A model generated the notes under the pieces. That model saw only the letters and a list, made by a program, of their open reading frames with translations. It did not search any database and was not told the DNA's origin. From NCBI GenBank assembly GCA_022564385.1, contig JADFLN010000088.1, positions 1 through 5,899 on the forward strand: a stretch of DNA of 5,899 bases, given 5' to 3'. Origin of the DNA: Nitrososphaerota archaeon. GTDB lineage: Archaea > Thermoproteota > Nitrososphaeria > Nitrososphaerales > Nitrosopumilaceae. The translations under genes were made by a program, and so were the position numbers. This document shows, in pieces, positions 1 through 5,441 of the stretch. Position 1 is the stretch's first letter; each line of letters starts with the position of its first letter.

Positions 1-56
1 AAGCAGACAGACCAGTATATTGTAAAGAATGTTACCAAAAGAATCACCAAAAGTAG
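1..56 (+). CDS. C-terminal end of a small CxxC zinc-ribbon protein (partial)
   Basis: Only the last 17 residues are inside the window, in frame 3, ending at TAG 54-56. The tail reads ADRPVYCKECYQKNHQK. The run R-P-V-Y-C-K-E-C-Y-Q-K is characteristic of the second knuckle of the short CxxC-x17-CxxC zinc-binding proteins, which usually end in '(G/D)RPVYC..C(Y/F)..H'. The first CxxC pair would lie before base 1. Frame 1 is also open to base 84 (about 27 residues) but gives a basic, motif-free tail, so I prefer frame 3. Function is unknown beyond probable zinc binding and possible nucleic-acid contact. Family recognition is confident; the coordinates are partial by necessity. Confidence 0.75.
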   Translation, partial: ADRPVYCKECYQKNHQK

Positions 57-107
57 AAGATTTAGACTAGTTTCGTTTGATTAATTTTAAACTTGATTAT
101 TTTCAAA

Positions 108-130
108 TATTCTTTTTTTATTTTTTTTTA
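108..130 (+). terminator. T-rich archaeal-type terminator after the zinc-ribbon gene
   Basis: Nineteen of the bases from 111 to 129 are T apart from one C and one A, beginning 55 bases after the stop codon at 56. Archaeal RNA polymerase commonly terminates at U-runs without needing a hairpin, so this is a good candidate. The first palindromic repeat copy (127-143) begins in the last Ts. Bases 144-283 hold no gene I can support; a 27-codon ORF from ATG 173 has no motif and no convincing signals. Confidence 0.55.
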
Positions 131-143
131 GATTCTAAACTCT
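127..143 (+). repeat. Palindromic 17-base repeat, copy 1
   Basis: TTTAGATTCTAAACTCT occurs identically three times in the window. The first 13 bases are palindromic (TTTAGA-T-TCTAAA). Copy 1 lies in the end of the T-tract behind the zinc-ribbon gene. After the 17 bases it continues TTTTGTCTTG, nearly matching the ATTGTCTTG that follows copy 3, so copies 1 and 3 share about 26 bases. Confidence 0.75.
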
Positions 144-253
144 TTTTGTCTTGATCATAAAAAATTTATTTAATGTATATATTGGTGACAGTTGTCATTT
201 CTAGAATTAACTACAATGTATTATCCTGTGTGTATTTTTTGATTGAACACTTG

Positions 254-265
254 TAATTATATTTG
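254..265 (+). promoter_or_regulatory. Possible TATA box for the small ORF at 284
   Basis: The A/T-only stretch TAATTATATTT is centred about 26 bases before ATG 284. This is the spacing expected for a leaderless archaeal transcript starting at the A of the ATG. No Shine-Dalgarno sequence precedes that ATG. The surrounding DNA is AT-rich, so the call is weak. Confidence 0.35.
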
Positions 266-283
266 AAATGTTAGAAATTGATA

Positions 284-477
284 ATGTTTGAAAATAATGA
301 TACAAGACAATGTTCACCTAATTGTTGGTGTAAGGTAAAATCTAATGATTCACAAAAAAATGAACTTACAGAACGGGATTTGATTAATAGAAATTGAAGC
401 AAAACAACACAATTCTATATCATTTAGGAACACTTGATCCTGAGAATGATGAAATTGATGAAGATGAATATGTTTAG
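284..477 (+). pseudogene. Small conserved-looking gene broken by a -1 frameshift
   Basis: From ATG 284 a 37-codon frame runs to TGA 395-397 and contains a Cys-rich patch, C-S-P-N-C-W-C-K (residues 10-17). The overlapping frame 1 then reads K-Q-N-N-T-I-L-Y-H-L-G-T-L-D-P-E and a very acidic tail ending D-E-D-E-Y-V at TAG 475-477. Restoring one A in the AAA run at 391-393 joins the two into a continuous product of about 64 residues, with the join reading I-N-R-K-L-K-Q-N. I do not recognise the family. The coherent composition on both sides of the break, and a TATA-like box 26 bases upstream, suggest a real gene that is decayed, mis-sequenced, or read by ribosomal frameshifting. The stop codon lies inside the second copy of the 17-base palindromic repeat. 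Confidence 0.45.
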
Positions 478-489
478 ATTCTAAACTCT
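473..489 (+). repeat. Palindromic 17-base repeat, copy 2
   Basis: Exact copy of TTTAGATTCTAAACTCT. Its TAG (475-477) is the stop codon of the broken small gene upstream. The flank after the 17 bases (TTCAATACTC) differs from copies 1 and 3, so the conserved unit is the palindrome plus CTCT. Confidence 0.75.
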
Positions 490-527
490 TTCAATACTCT
501 TAAGTCCAAAACTAATCCAAATTATGC

Positions 528-1367
528 ATGAATGATGAGGATATCTCTGAATATTTGAAACTAATCGATGAATTACAAAAGGAAAAAAATGGAAATTCTA
601 AATTTTTAGATATTATTAAACAAACTCTCATAAAAGAAAAAGAACTAGATGAAACTGATTTAGATTTTCTAGCACAATTAGATATTAGATTAAAAGAAAG
701 ACATGAAAGATCAAGGCTATACGACACAAAGTCAGATTTTCAAGTAGATATATCTCCATTAACATGGCTCAAACCATTTAGCAATAATTCAATTAAACAT
801 ATTCTCAAAATGGCACTATTTTATCATGTTTTAGGAATTATGTTCATGTTTTTGGTAATGGCTTCCTTTTTTGTATATGATCCAAGTCATGAAATGCCCT
901 TTTACCCAGTAACGTTAGTTGATTTAGTATCTGCAGGACCAATTGAAGAATCATTACTTTTTGGTATTCCATACTATCTTACAGGGAATCAGTATGTAAT
1001 GTTGGGAACTGGTGTTATCTGGGTATTATTTCATTTAGGAGGATTTGGTGAAGATCTAAACTTTTCAACAGAATTGATAACATGGGATACCTTTGCTTTT
1101 GTGATTCCAACGTTATTTTTTACCTATAGAACATGGATTAGTGGAAAGGGCTGGCTTTCCATTCTTTTACATTCTGTATGGAATGCAGGAATTTTTGGAT
1201 TTGATTGTATTGAAGTTGGGGATTGTACAGTTTATGATAGTAGTCCTGAGGGATTGGAATATTCGTGGATAGTGTTTTTAGGTTCTGTCATACTGTTAGG
1301 AATTACATATTGGATATACACTAGACGAAAAAGAAAGATTGCCAAACAATCTGAACCTGTATTTTAG
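528..1367 (+). CDS. CPBP-family (CAAX protease/Abi-like) intramembrane metalloprotease homologue with soluble N-terminal extension
   Basis: The 279-residue protein has a hydrophilic, helix-rich N-terminus (about 1-85) and then roughly six hydrophobic segments (about 93-117, 128-150, 154-172, 186-203, 207-225, 246-265), with a basic tail R-R-K-R-K. CPBP (PF02517) signatures are in order: P-I-E140-E141-S-L-L-F-G (motif 1), W-V-L-F-H169-L-G-G (motif 2) and L-L-H215-S-V-W-N219-A-G (motif 3). The Glu pair, both His and the Asn expected at the metal site of this membrane protease family are therefore present. The usual Arg of motif 1 (EExxxR) is Phe145. The soluble N-terminal region is extra to the family core. 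The start is ATG 528; the nearby ATG 524 hits a stop after three codons. No Shine-Dalgarno sequence is visible. It converges with the TrkH gene and its stop TAG is inside repeat copy 3. Family assignment is firm; substrate and activity are unknown. Confidence 0.85.
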   Translation: MNDEDISEYLKLIDELQKEKNGNSKFLDIIKQTLIKEKELDETDLDFLAQLDIRLKERHERSRLYDTKSDFQVDISPLTWLKPFSNNSIKHILKMALFYHVLGIMFMFLVMASFFVYDPSHEMPFYPVTLVDLVSAGPIEESLLFGIPYYLTGNQYVMLGTGVIWVLFHLGGFGEDLNFSTELITWDTFAFVIPTLFFTYRTWISGKGWLSILLHSVWNAGIFGFDCIEVGDCTVYDSSPEGLEYSWIVFLGSVILLGITYWIYTRRKRKIAKQSEPVF

Positions 1368-1379
1368 ATTCTAAACTCT
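1363..1379 (+). repeat. Palindromic 17-base repeat, copy 3
   Basis: Exact copy of TTTAGATTCTAAACTCT. The TAG at 1365-1367 is the stop codon of the CPBP gene, as in copy 2. It continues ATTGTCTTG, nearly as in copy 1 (TTTTGTCTTG). Its position at gene 3' ends suggests a role in termination or mRNA 3'-end formation, or a small dispersed repeat that supplies stop codons. Confidence 0.75.
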
Positions 1380-1480
1380 ATTGTCTTGCTGTCATGAAAA
1401 TAGATTGATCAGATATACGTTAAATCACTACATGAATATACCTAGAGGCACTTGCAAAGGCTTTGTATATCGAGATTGAA

Positions 1481-1498
1481 AATTTAGAGAACTAAATT
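1481..1498. terminator. Hairpin between convergent genes
   Basis: AATTTAG-AGAA-CTAAATT is a perfect seven-pair inverted repeat with a four-base loop, lying in the 173-base space between the converging CPBP and TrkH genes. It could help end transcription from either side. The stem is all weak pairs except one, and there is no strong T-tract, so its function is uncertain. Confidence 0.3.
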
Positions 1499-1520
1499 AT
1501 TACGCACAAATTTTCTAGTT

Positions 1521-1540
1521 AAGATATAGTGAAATATCTT
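1521..1540. terminator. Hairpin abutting the TrkH stop codon
   Basis: AAGATAT-AGTGAA-ATATCTT has seven paired bases per arm and ends one base from the TAA of the minus-strand CBS-TrkH gene (1541-1543). On the plus strand TTTT spans the end of the arm and the start of the stop codon. The position fits a transcript-end structure for the minus gene or a shared terminator for both convergent genes. Confidence 0.35.
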
Positions 1541-3367
1541 TTAGCTAAGTTTAGGAACAAAAATGTAGATAATTGCAATTATCTCTAATCTTCCAAATAT
1601 CATCAAAAATCCCAGAACAATTTTTGTTGCAGAATCAGTATCTGTGTTAATTACTCCTGCTGACAGTCCCCCTGTAGTAATTACTCCTACTGCTTCAAAG
1701 AATGCAACTTCAAATGATACATCCTCAATTGCCGCAAGATGTAATCCTGTAATTGCAGCGATTGTGGGAAATAGTGCAATAATAATTAAAGTAGAAATGA
1801 CTTCTTTTTTTGCTTGGGTTGATAGTTTCTCTCTTTTTATTTTACTAAAGATGGCTCTGACATCTTTCAAATGGAATAGTCTAAATATTTTCAAACCCCC
1901 CGCAGTTGAGAACCCGCATCCACCAATAAACATCAAAATTATTAAAATGGTGTGAGCTCCCCAATTAAGTCCTGCAAGACTTTCTTGTTGAAGTCCTGCA
2001 GTAGTACTAGCTGATATAGAATAAAATACACTTTCCAAAGGTTCTAAACCACTAACTGCAACAAACAGGATACTTGCAAAACCTAAAATTGCAAAATATG
2101 CCAGAACTTCCTTTCCAAGTTTTGGTGAAAGAAATTTTTTCCTAACAAACGCATAGTGAAATGTAAATGGTAATGCGCCAAGTATCATTGCTCCCATCAA
2201 GATAATGTGTTCTTGCCAAAGTAAATCTTCAAGAATTGTCGATGTCGGGATGAATCCTCCTGTTGAAAGAGTACTCATAGCTAATGAAAAATTATCAAGC
2301 ATGTTTCTTTCACCAAAGAAATACAATAGTGACGCAACAATCACAATGTAAATTGCAAAAATTAGTGTGATGGTTAGAAAAAGCTCCTTCATGTGGAGCG
2401 TTCTTCCTGATATGAAACCACGCATGGATTGTAATTTAGATTCTGGATAAAATGCTGTAATTACCAAATAAATGAAACTCATACCTCCTACCAATTGTGT
2501 GTAGCTTCGAAAGAATGTGAAACTCTGAGAAAGTTTCTCAGGCTCATCAAATAGGGATATTCCCCCAGTTGTAAATCCTGCAGCACTAGAAAAGAATGCA
2601 TTTGCAAAGATTTCTGCACTATTTTCAGTATTTGGAAATACATACAGATATGGAATAGTTCCAAATAGTGATAGTAGAAATAGACTCAAAAAGACTAGGA
2701 TGGATGCTTGTCGAATATTAAGAGATGATTTTTCACCATAAGAGTTTAGAAAGAATCCAGTAATTAACAAAAGAACTGTAGTCAGGTAAATTCCAGTAGC
2801 AATCACTGTGTCTTCTAAAACTGTTGCAACAAGAGCTGGTAAAAGTAACAAAACTCCTGCAAATTGTAATACAAAACCCAAGTTACCAAGAACTGCTTTT
2901 ACAGGTGGACTCAAAAGGCGTGGAGTGGTGGCAGTGGCATTTCTGATTGTATTTGCAATAGCTGTCTGAAGGATCATACCCACGACTTGATTTTTCTTTG
3001 ATATTACGGGAAGTTTTCTGATATCATTATCCCTCATTTTACGTAAAGCGTCTTGCAATGTTGCCTTTTCATTAATTGTAATAAGTGGCGTACTCATAAT
3101 GTCTTTTAGTGTTGTATCTTCAGCGTAAACTGTAACATCGCCAACTTTACTTATAATATCTTCATCTGTAACAATTCCAACTGGGAGATTTTTTTCATCT
3201 GTAACAATAATGTCATCTGTTTCATAGCGACGTAACATTCTAGCTGCCTCTCTAGTTTGTGTCTTTTGACTAAGGATCAATACATCTTTGTCCATGTATT
3301 GTGTAACATACTTACTTAGAACGTATGAAATAGCACGTTCTGGATTTGTCGACATTAAGCTACCCAT
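1541..3367 (-). CDS. CBS-domain pair fused to a TrkH/KtrB-family potassium uptake protein
   Basis: The product is up to 608 residues, against roughly 450-500 for ordinary TrkH, because about 150 cytoplasmic residues precede the membrane part. Residues about 26-78 and 88-142 form two CBS domains. The first carries the nucleotide-contact pattern G64-I-V-T67-D-E-D70; the second lacks the equivalent Thr/Asp. From about 160 on the protein is a multi-pass membrane protein with the four TrkH pore loops: G-F-T-T-G-G269-I, L-S-T-G-G371-F, S-T-T-A-G458-L and I-T-T-G-G567-L. The four Gly would line the K+ selectivity filter. The G-R-L-E-I motif (592-596) typical of the last TrkH helix is also present. 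TrkH usually needs a separate RCK protein (TrkA); none is in this window. The fused CBS pair may therefore gate the pore in response to adenine nucleotides, which is inference. Codon 5 is also ATG (3355) and sits about 27 bases from a TATA-like box, so the true start may be 3355 (604 residues). Confidence 0.9.
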   Translation of the reverse strand: MGSLMSTNPERAISYVLSKYVTQYMDKDVLILSQKTQTREAARMLRRYETDDIIVTDEKNLPVGIVTDEDIISKVGDVTVYAEDTTLKDIMSTPLITINEKATLQDALRKMRDNDIRKLPVISKKNQVVGMILQTAIANTIRNATATTPRLLSPPVKAVLGNLGFVLQFAGVLLLLPALVATVLEDTVIATGIYLTTVLLLITGFFLNSYGEKSSLNIRQASILVFLSLFLLSLFGTIPYLYVFPNTENSAEIFANAFFSSAAGFTTGGISLFDEPEKLSQSFTFFRSYTQLVGGMSFIYLVITAFYPESKLQSMRGFISGRTLHMKELFLTITLIFAIYIVIVASLLYFFGERNMLDNFSLAMSTLSTGGFIPTSTILEDLLWQEHIILMGAMILGALPFTFHYAFVRKKFLSPKLGKEVLAYFAILGFASILFVAVSGLEPLESVFYSISASTTAGLQQESLAGLNWGAHTILIILMFIGGCGFSTAGGLKIFRLFHLKDVRAIFSKIKREKLSTQAKKEVISTLIIIALFPTIAAITGLHLAAIEDVSFEVAFFEAVGVITTGGLSAGVINTDTDSATKIVLGFLMIFGRLEIIAIIYIFVPKLS

Positions 3368-3376
3368 AGTTGGGGA

Positions 3377-3388
3377 TTTTAAATAATT
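3377..3388 (-). promoter_or_regulatory. TATA box of the CBS-TrkH gene
   Basis: Read on the minus strand, AATTATTTAAAA is centred about 15 bases before ATG 3367 and about 27 bases before the in-frame ATG 3355. Archaeal TATA boxes lie about 26 bases before the transcription start, so this box predicts a leaderless mRNA beginning at ATG 3355. Confidence 0.5.
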
Positions 3389-3468
3389 TGGGGTTGGAAA
3401 CTAGTCTAGATTGTTGAAAAATAATTCACCAATTATCTTTTTGTGATTTGATCCCAATTTTTGCTATC

Positions 3469-3476
3469 TTTATAAA
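3469..3476 (+). promoter_or_regulatory. TATA box of the DUF151 gene
   Basis: TTTATAAA, a near-ideal archaeal TATA box, is centred about 21 bases before ATG 3494 and 33 before the in-frame ATG 3506. The usual spacing would put the RNA start near 3498-3500. This leaves open whether translation begins at 3494 (leaderless) or at 3506 with a very short leader. It shares the 126-base divergent region with the TrkH promoter. Confidence 0.6.
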
Positions 3477-3493
3477 CACTGAGCCTGGAGTTT

Positions 3494-3931
3494 ATGAGTA
3501 GTATCATGAATATTGATCAAGCACAAGAGCCTGATTATGAATCTGTTAAAATTGATTATGTTGGATTCGTTGATCCTTATGCCGTTGAAGGAATGGTTGT
3601 TCTAAAGGCTGATGATGGAAAAGAATTTCACATGAGAGCATTTTCTGGCGAAGTTATAAAACACATCTCAAGTTTTAATGAAAATGAAGGAGAACCTATA
3701 CCATCAATCTATAGAATGATTGAAGAGATTTGTGAAGAAAATGAATTAGTTCTAGTCAAAGTAAAAATCTATGAAAGCGGTGAAGTATTACGTGCAAATC
3801 TATACTTTACAGGTAAAAAAGACCTTGTGCTGAAAAACTATCGTGCATCTGATGCCATGGCACTTGCATCATTTTATAAAATTCCAATTCTTGTTAGGAA
3901 AAATCTACTTAAAGAAACTATGGATGCATAG
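3494..3931 (+). CDS. DUF151 / bifunctional nuclease (BFN) domain protein
   Basis: A 145-residue soluble protein. Residues about 20-140 match the DUF151 (PF02577) fold pattern. An N-terminal strand region includes V-D-P-Y-A-V-E-G-M-V-V-L-K. A helical part runs P-S-I-Y-R-M-I-E-E-I around 70-80. The diagnostic C-terminal block is R117-A-S-D120-A-M-A-L-A followed by K-I-P-I-L-V, which matches the family's R-x-S-D-A-h-A-L-A...h-P-I-h-V. The length is typical of single-domain members. Plant homologues were reported to have nuclease activity, but the role of archaeal and bacterial members is not settled, so activity here is inference. It is transcribed alone and divergently from CBS-TrkH. A second in-frame ATG is at 3506; GGAG at 3487-3490 is too close to ATG 3494 to be a normal ribosome-binding site. 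Family call is confident. Confidence 0.85.
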   Translation: MSSIMNIDQAQEPDYESVKIDYVGFVDPYAVEGMVVLKADDGKEFHMRAFSGEVIKHISSFNENEGEPIPSIYRMIEEICEENELVLVKVKIYESGEVLRANLYFTGKKDLVLKNYRASDAMALASFYKIPILVRKNLLKETMDA

Positions 3932-3941
3932 AATTAGAATC

Positions 3942-3956
3942 ATTACTAAAAGTAAT
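3942..3956 (+). terminator. Hairpin after the DUF151 gene
   Basis: ATTACT-AAA-AGTAAT gives six pairs around a three-base loop, starting 11 bases after the DUF151 stop and followed by TTATTTAT. This is a plausible transcript end, also facing the broken minus-strand gene that ends at 3957-3963. Confidence 0.4.
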
Positions 3957-4155
3957 TTATTTATCCATCAAAAAAATTATCTGGAAACATTTTCTTATTT
4001 TATTTAATTCTACTTGATAACTTTGAATTTTTAATTGAATTTCCTCTATTTTACTTTCTTGTGCATTCTCTTTTCTTTTTCTAGTTCTTTGATTTGTTTT
4101 GAAAGTGTCTTGTACATAATTGAGTATTCTGGAAATTTTTTGGTAGTTTATTCAT
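3957..4155 (-). pseudogene. Small coiled-coil protein gene with three -1 frameshifts
   Basis: On the minus strand ATG 4155 opens M-N-K-L-P-K but shifts at once. Adding one A in the run opposite T4136-4141 continues F-P-E-Y-S-I-M-Y-K-T-L-S-K-Q-I-K-E-L-E-K-E-K. A second A in the run opposite 4071-4074 continues E-N-A-Q-E-S-K-I-E-E-I-Q-L-K-I and V-E-L-N-K-I-R-K. A third A in the run opposite 3990-3993 gives the ending M-F-P-D-N-F-F-D-G and stop TAA at 3963-3961. The unrepaired last frame instead ends at 3957. The rebuilt protein is 65 residues, a charged amphipathic helix with heptad-like L/I spacing and short F-P-(E/D) motifs near both ends. I cannot name a function. Every lesion is one missing A in an A-run, so either the gene is decayed or the sequence has homopolymer errors. 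Confidence 0.6.
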
Positions 4156-4160
4156 TATCT

Positions 4161-4172
4161 AAATTAAATATT
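4161..4172 (+). promoter_or_regulatory. TATA box of the broken secreted-protein gene
   Basis: AAATTAAATATTA is centred about 25 bases before ATG 4192, the spacing of a leaderless archaeal promoter. It also lies just upstream of the divergent broken coiled-coil gene (ATG 4155), but only about 12 bases away, too close to serve that start in the usual way. Confidence 0.45.
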
Positions 4173-4191
4173 AACCTCACTAATACCAGTT

Positions 4192-4566
4192 ATGAAAATT
4201 CTGGTATTTTTTACACTATTTCTTGTTATCCGTATTGGTATTGCGTTTGCCGAACCTGTAACAACTCAAATAGCATATCAAGATAAAAATTTGCTAGTTA
4301 ATGAACAGATTATGATCGTAACTGACATTTCAAACAATCAAGATGTTCAACAAAACTTTGCATATGAAACACAAGTGAAAAATGATGATCATGTAGTGAT
4401 TTCATTATCATGGTTAACAAGTTCGCTGTCTCCTAGACAAATATTTTCACCTGCATAGTTATGAGCTCCAACAGAATCTGGAATATATCCCATTCAAGTG
4501 TTTGTTTGGGTGAGCATTACAAATCCTGAAGCATTGTCTCCTTCTTTATCTATGATTGTTATGTAA
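4192..4566 (+). pseudogene. Secreted hypothetical protein, broken by two in-frame stops
   Basis: The frame from ATG 4192 encodes a clear signal peptide (M-K-I-L-V-F-F-T-L-F-L-V-I..., likely cleavage after A-F-A near residue 20). A beta-rich extracellular segment follows with V-N-E-Q-I-M-I-V-T-D-I and W-L-T-S-S-L-S-P-R-Q. TAG at 4456-4458 and TGA at 4462-4464 interrupt it, with one Leu codon between. The same frame then continues sensibly for 33 codons (A-P-T-E-S-G-I-Y-P-I-Q-V-F-V-W, N-P-E-A-L-S-P-S-L-S) to TAA 4564-4566. The sequence at the stops would read L-S-W if TTG-TCA-TGG had become TAG-TTA-TGA. The W/A-P-T-x-S-G-x-Y-x-(I/V)-x-V-F-V-W pattern resembles Ig-like surface domains in which such a block ends a beta-sandwich. 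The intact gene would give about 124 residues; no frameshift is needed. The truncated 88-residue product could still be exported. Confidence 0.6.
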
Positions 4567-4599
4567 TTGATCAAAGATCTTGATTCTGTTAAAATTTAA

Positions 4600-4616
4600 A
4601 ATTATGCTTCATAATT
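4600..4616. terminator. Hairpin after the secreted-protein pseudogene
   Basis: AATTATG-CTT-CATAATT is a perfect seven-pair stem with a three-base loop, 33 bases after the terminal TAA. A transcript-end role is plausible but unproven. The rest of 4567-4686 shows nothing else I can support. Confidence 0.3.
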
Positions 4617-4687
4617 CGGCAAACTCATCATCTATTCAGTTATAGCTTAGTTTGTTGGTTAATCATTAGCAATTTCTGTTGTGTGTT

Positions 4688-4700
4688 ATTATATATTAAA
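4688..4700 (+). promoter_or_regulatory. Likely TATA box of the 82-residue gene
   Basis: The TTATATATTAAA stretch is centred about 45 bases before ATG 4740. It would give an RNA with a leader of about 20 bases, in which no Shine-Dalgarno sequence is visible. Confidence 0.45.
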
Positions 4701-4739
4701 AACACGAACCTTTTTGATGTTAACAAATAACTTTGTAGT

Positions 4740-4988
4740 ATGGTTAATTTTGAGAAATTATACAAAAAAGTGGCATTACAAGTAATTGAAAGATGTCATG
4801 GAGGAATCAAAATAACAAAACATGGGAAGATTATTGAGGTATATGATCCTGTAAGGCATATCTGGAGTAAGGGCATTGTAGGTCTTGTAATAAAAGAGGA
4901 ATGCAAGAACGCAAATCTAAGAGATTGGGAGATTGCAAATGTTCGAAGTTATATTATCCTGGAATTACTTAAAAAATCTAAAAACTAG
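4740..4988 (+). CDS. Hypothetical 82-residue protein
   Basis: A complete small soluble protein, basic at both ends. The stop TAA at 4728-4730 lies in frame just upstream, so ATG 4740 is the first possible start. I do not firmly recognise it. The stretch I-I-E-V-Y-D-P-V-R-H-I-W-S-K-G (about 31-45), followed by a helix I-K-E-E-C-K-N and W-E-I-A-N-V-R-S-Y-I, loosely recalls the N-terminal region of D5-type plasmid/phage primase-helicases. There, a 'hYd...g.W' strand precedes helices ending in a V-x-x-x-I motif. If so, this could be a free-standing remnant of a mobile-element replication protein, but this is a weak resemblance. It ends tail-to-tail with the zinc-ribbon gene on the other strand, sharing the CTAG at 4985-4988. 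Confidence 0.65.
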   Translation: MVNFEKLYKKVALQVIERCHGGIKITKHGKIIEVYDPVRHIWSKGIVGLVIKEECKNANLRDWEIANVRSYIILELLKKSKN

Positions 4989-5245
4989 TATGCCACTTTT
5001 CTAATTAAATGAGGCTCTTTTAGCATTATAATGTCATCTTTAATTGATGATAATTCTACTTCTTTGAGATTGTGATTTGTAACTACAATTAATGCCTCAC
5101 AACGAGAACAGAGAATTGTTTTTCCATCAGATCTTTCTTCTCTGATGATATCTTTTTCTAGTCTATCTTCTTTCTCACAAGTAGGACAAAGTCTAGGTTC
5201 TTTTGTAATGATGATTATCTCTTTGATGAAAATAGTTCTACCCAT
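4985..5245 (-). CDS. Small zinc-ribbon protein (CxxC-x22-CxxC), hypothetical
   Basis: An 86-residue soluble protein. After an Ile-rich start (K-E-I-I-I-I-T-K-E) come C20-P-T-C23 and C46-S-R-C49, the four ligands of a zinc ribbon. Between them is a charged linker, R-L-E-K-D-I-I-R-E-E-R-S-D-G-K-T-I. The C-terminal part (about 55-86) is an extra strand/helix region without a motif. Zinc ribbons of this kind often contact nucleic acids or other proteins; nothing shows which applies here. An AATTAAAA stretch on the minus strand is only about 14 bases from the ATG, too close for a standard TATA box at a leaderless start, so the promoter is unclear. The gene faces the upstream region holding the duplicated element described below. 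Confidence 0.75.
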   Translation of the reverse strand: MGRTIFIKEIIIITKEPRLCPTCEKEDRLEKDIIREERSDGKTILCSRCEALIVVTNHNLKEVELSSIKDDIIMLKEPHLIRKVAY

Positions 5246-5284
5246 ACTGATTGAATTTTAATTGACCACAAAAGAGTTTGTATT

Positions 5285-5368
5285 GTCAATTGACATCCAG
5301 CAATTTTATCTCAAACATCAAACCATTTTAATTATTTGAGACAAAATGTTGAGTATTCAACATATTTC
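5285..5368 (+). repeat. Duplicated structured element, copy A
   Basis: This 84-base unit is imperfectly repeated at 5531-5612. Shared blocks in order are GTyAATTG, ATC-AGCA, TCAAACCrTTTTAAT and GTATTCAA..TATTTC, with equal spacing (27 bases) between the last two. TCTCAAA (5309-5315) pairs with TTTGAGA (5335-5341) around the conserved block. A second perfect hairpin, ATGTTGA-GTAT-TCAACAT, follows at 5346-5363. The element could be a small structured RNA. It could also be a promoter with TTTTAAT as TATA box and GTATTCAA at the RNA start, flanked by operator half-sites. No coding frame explains it. This is the main content of the 504-base gap before the last gene. Confidence 0.65.
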
Positions 5369-5441
5369 TTATCGTAGTGTTAGTTTTGTTTCTATATCTC
5401 TCATCTAAAACATCTAACCAGTAAGATCCTAGAAGGAAATT

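Noticed and set aside
1..84. Frame-1 open tail of about 27 residues at the left edge
   Set aside because: Competes with frame 3, which has the recognisable R-P-V-Y-C-K-E-C-Y ending; frame 1 shows only basic residues without a motif.
173..256. 27-codon ORF after the first terminator
   Set aside because: Hydrophobic but motif-free, with no ribosome-binding site; indistinguishable from a chance frame.
512..727. Minus-strand ORF of 71 codons
   Set aside because: Entirely antisense to the N-terminal part of the CPBP gene; Ser/Phe-rich low-complexity product typical of a shadow frame.
1644..1955. Plus-strand ORF of 103 codons
   Set aside because: Antisense to the conserved TrkH C-terminal pore region; no motif and no start signals.
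2741..2751. AGAGTTTAGAA, an 11-base inverse match to the palindromic repeat
   Set aside because: Inside TrkH coding sequence and diverges directly after 11 bases; likely chance in AT-rich DNA.
4035..4286. Plus-strand ORF of 83 codons
   Set aside because: Overlaps the signal-peptide gene in another frame and runs antisense to the coiled-coil pseudogene; composition is Phe/Ser/Leu-rich and translation-like only by chance.
4456..4464. TAG/TGA as recoded sense codons (pyrrolysine or selenocysteine)
   Set aside because: Two different stop codons two positions apart, with no recoding structure visible, fit ordinary nonsense mutations better.
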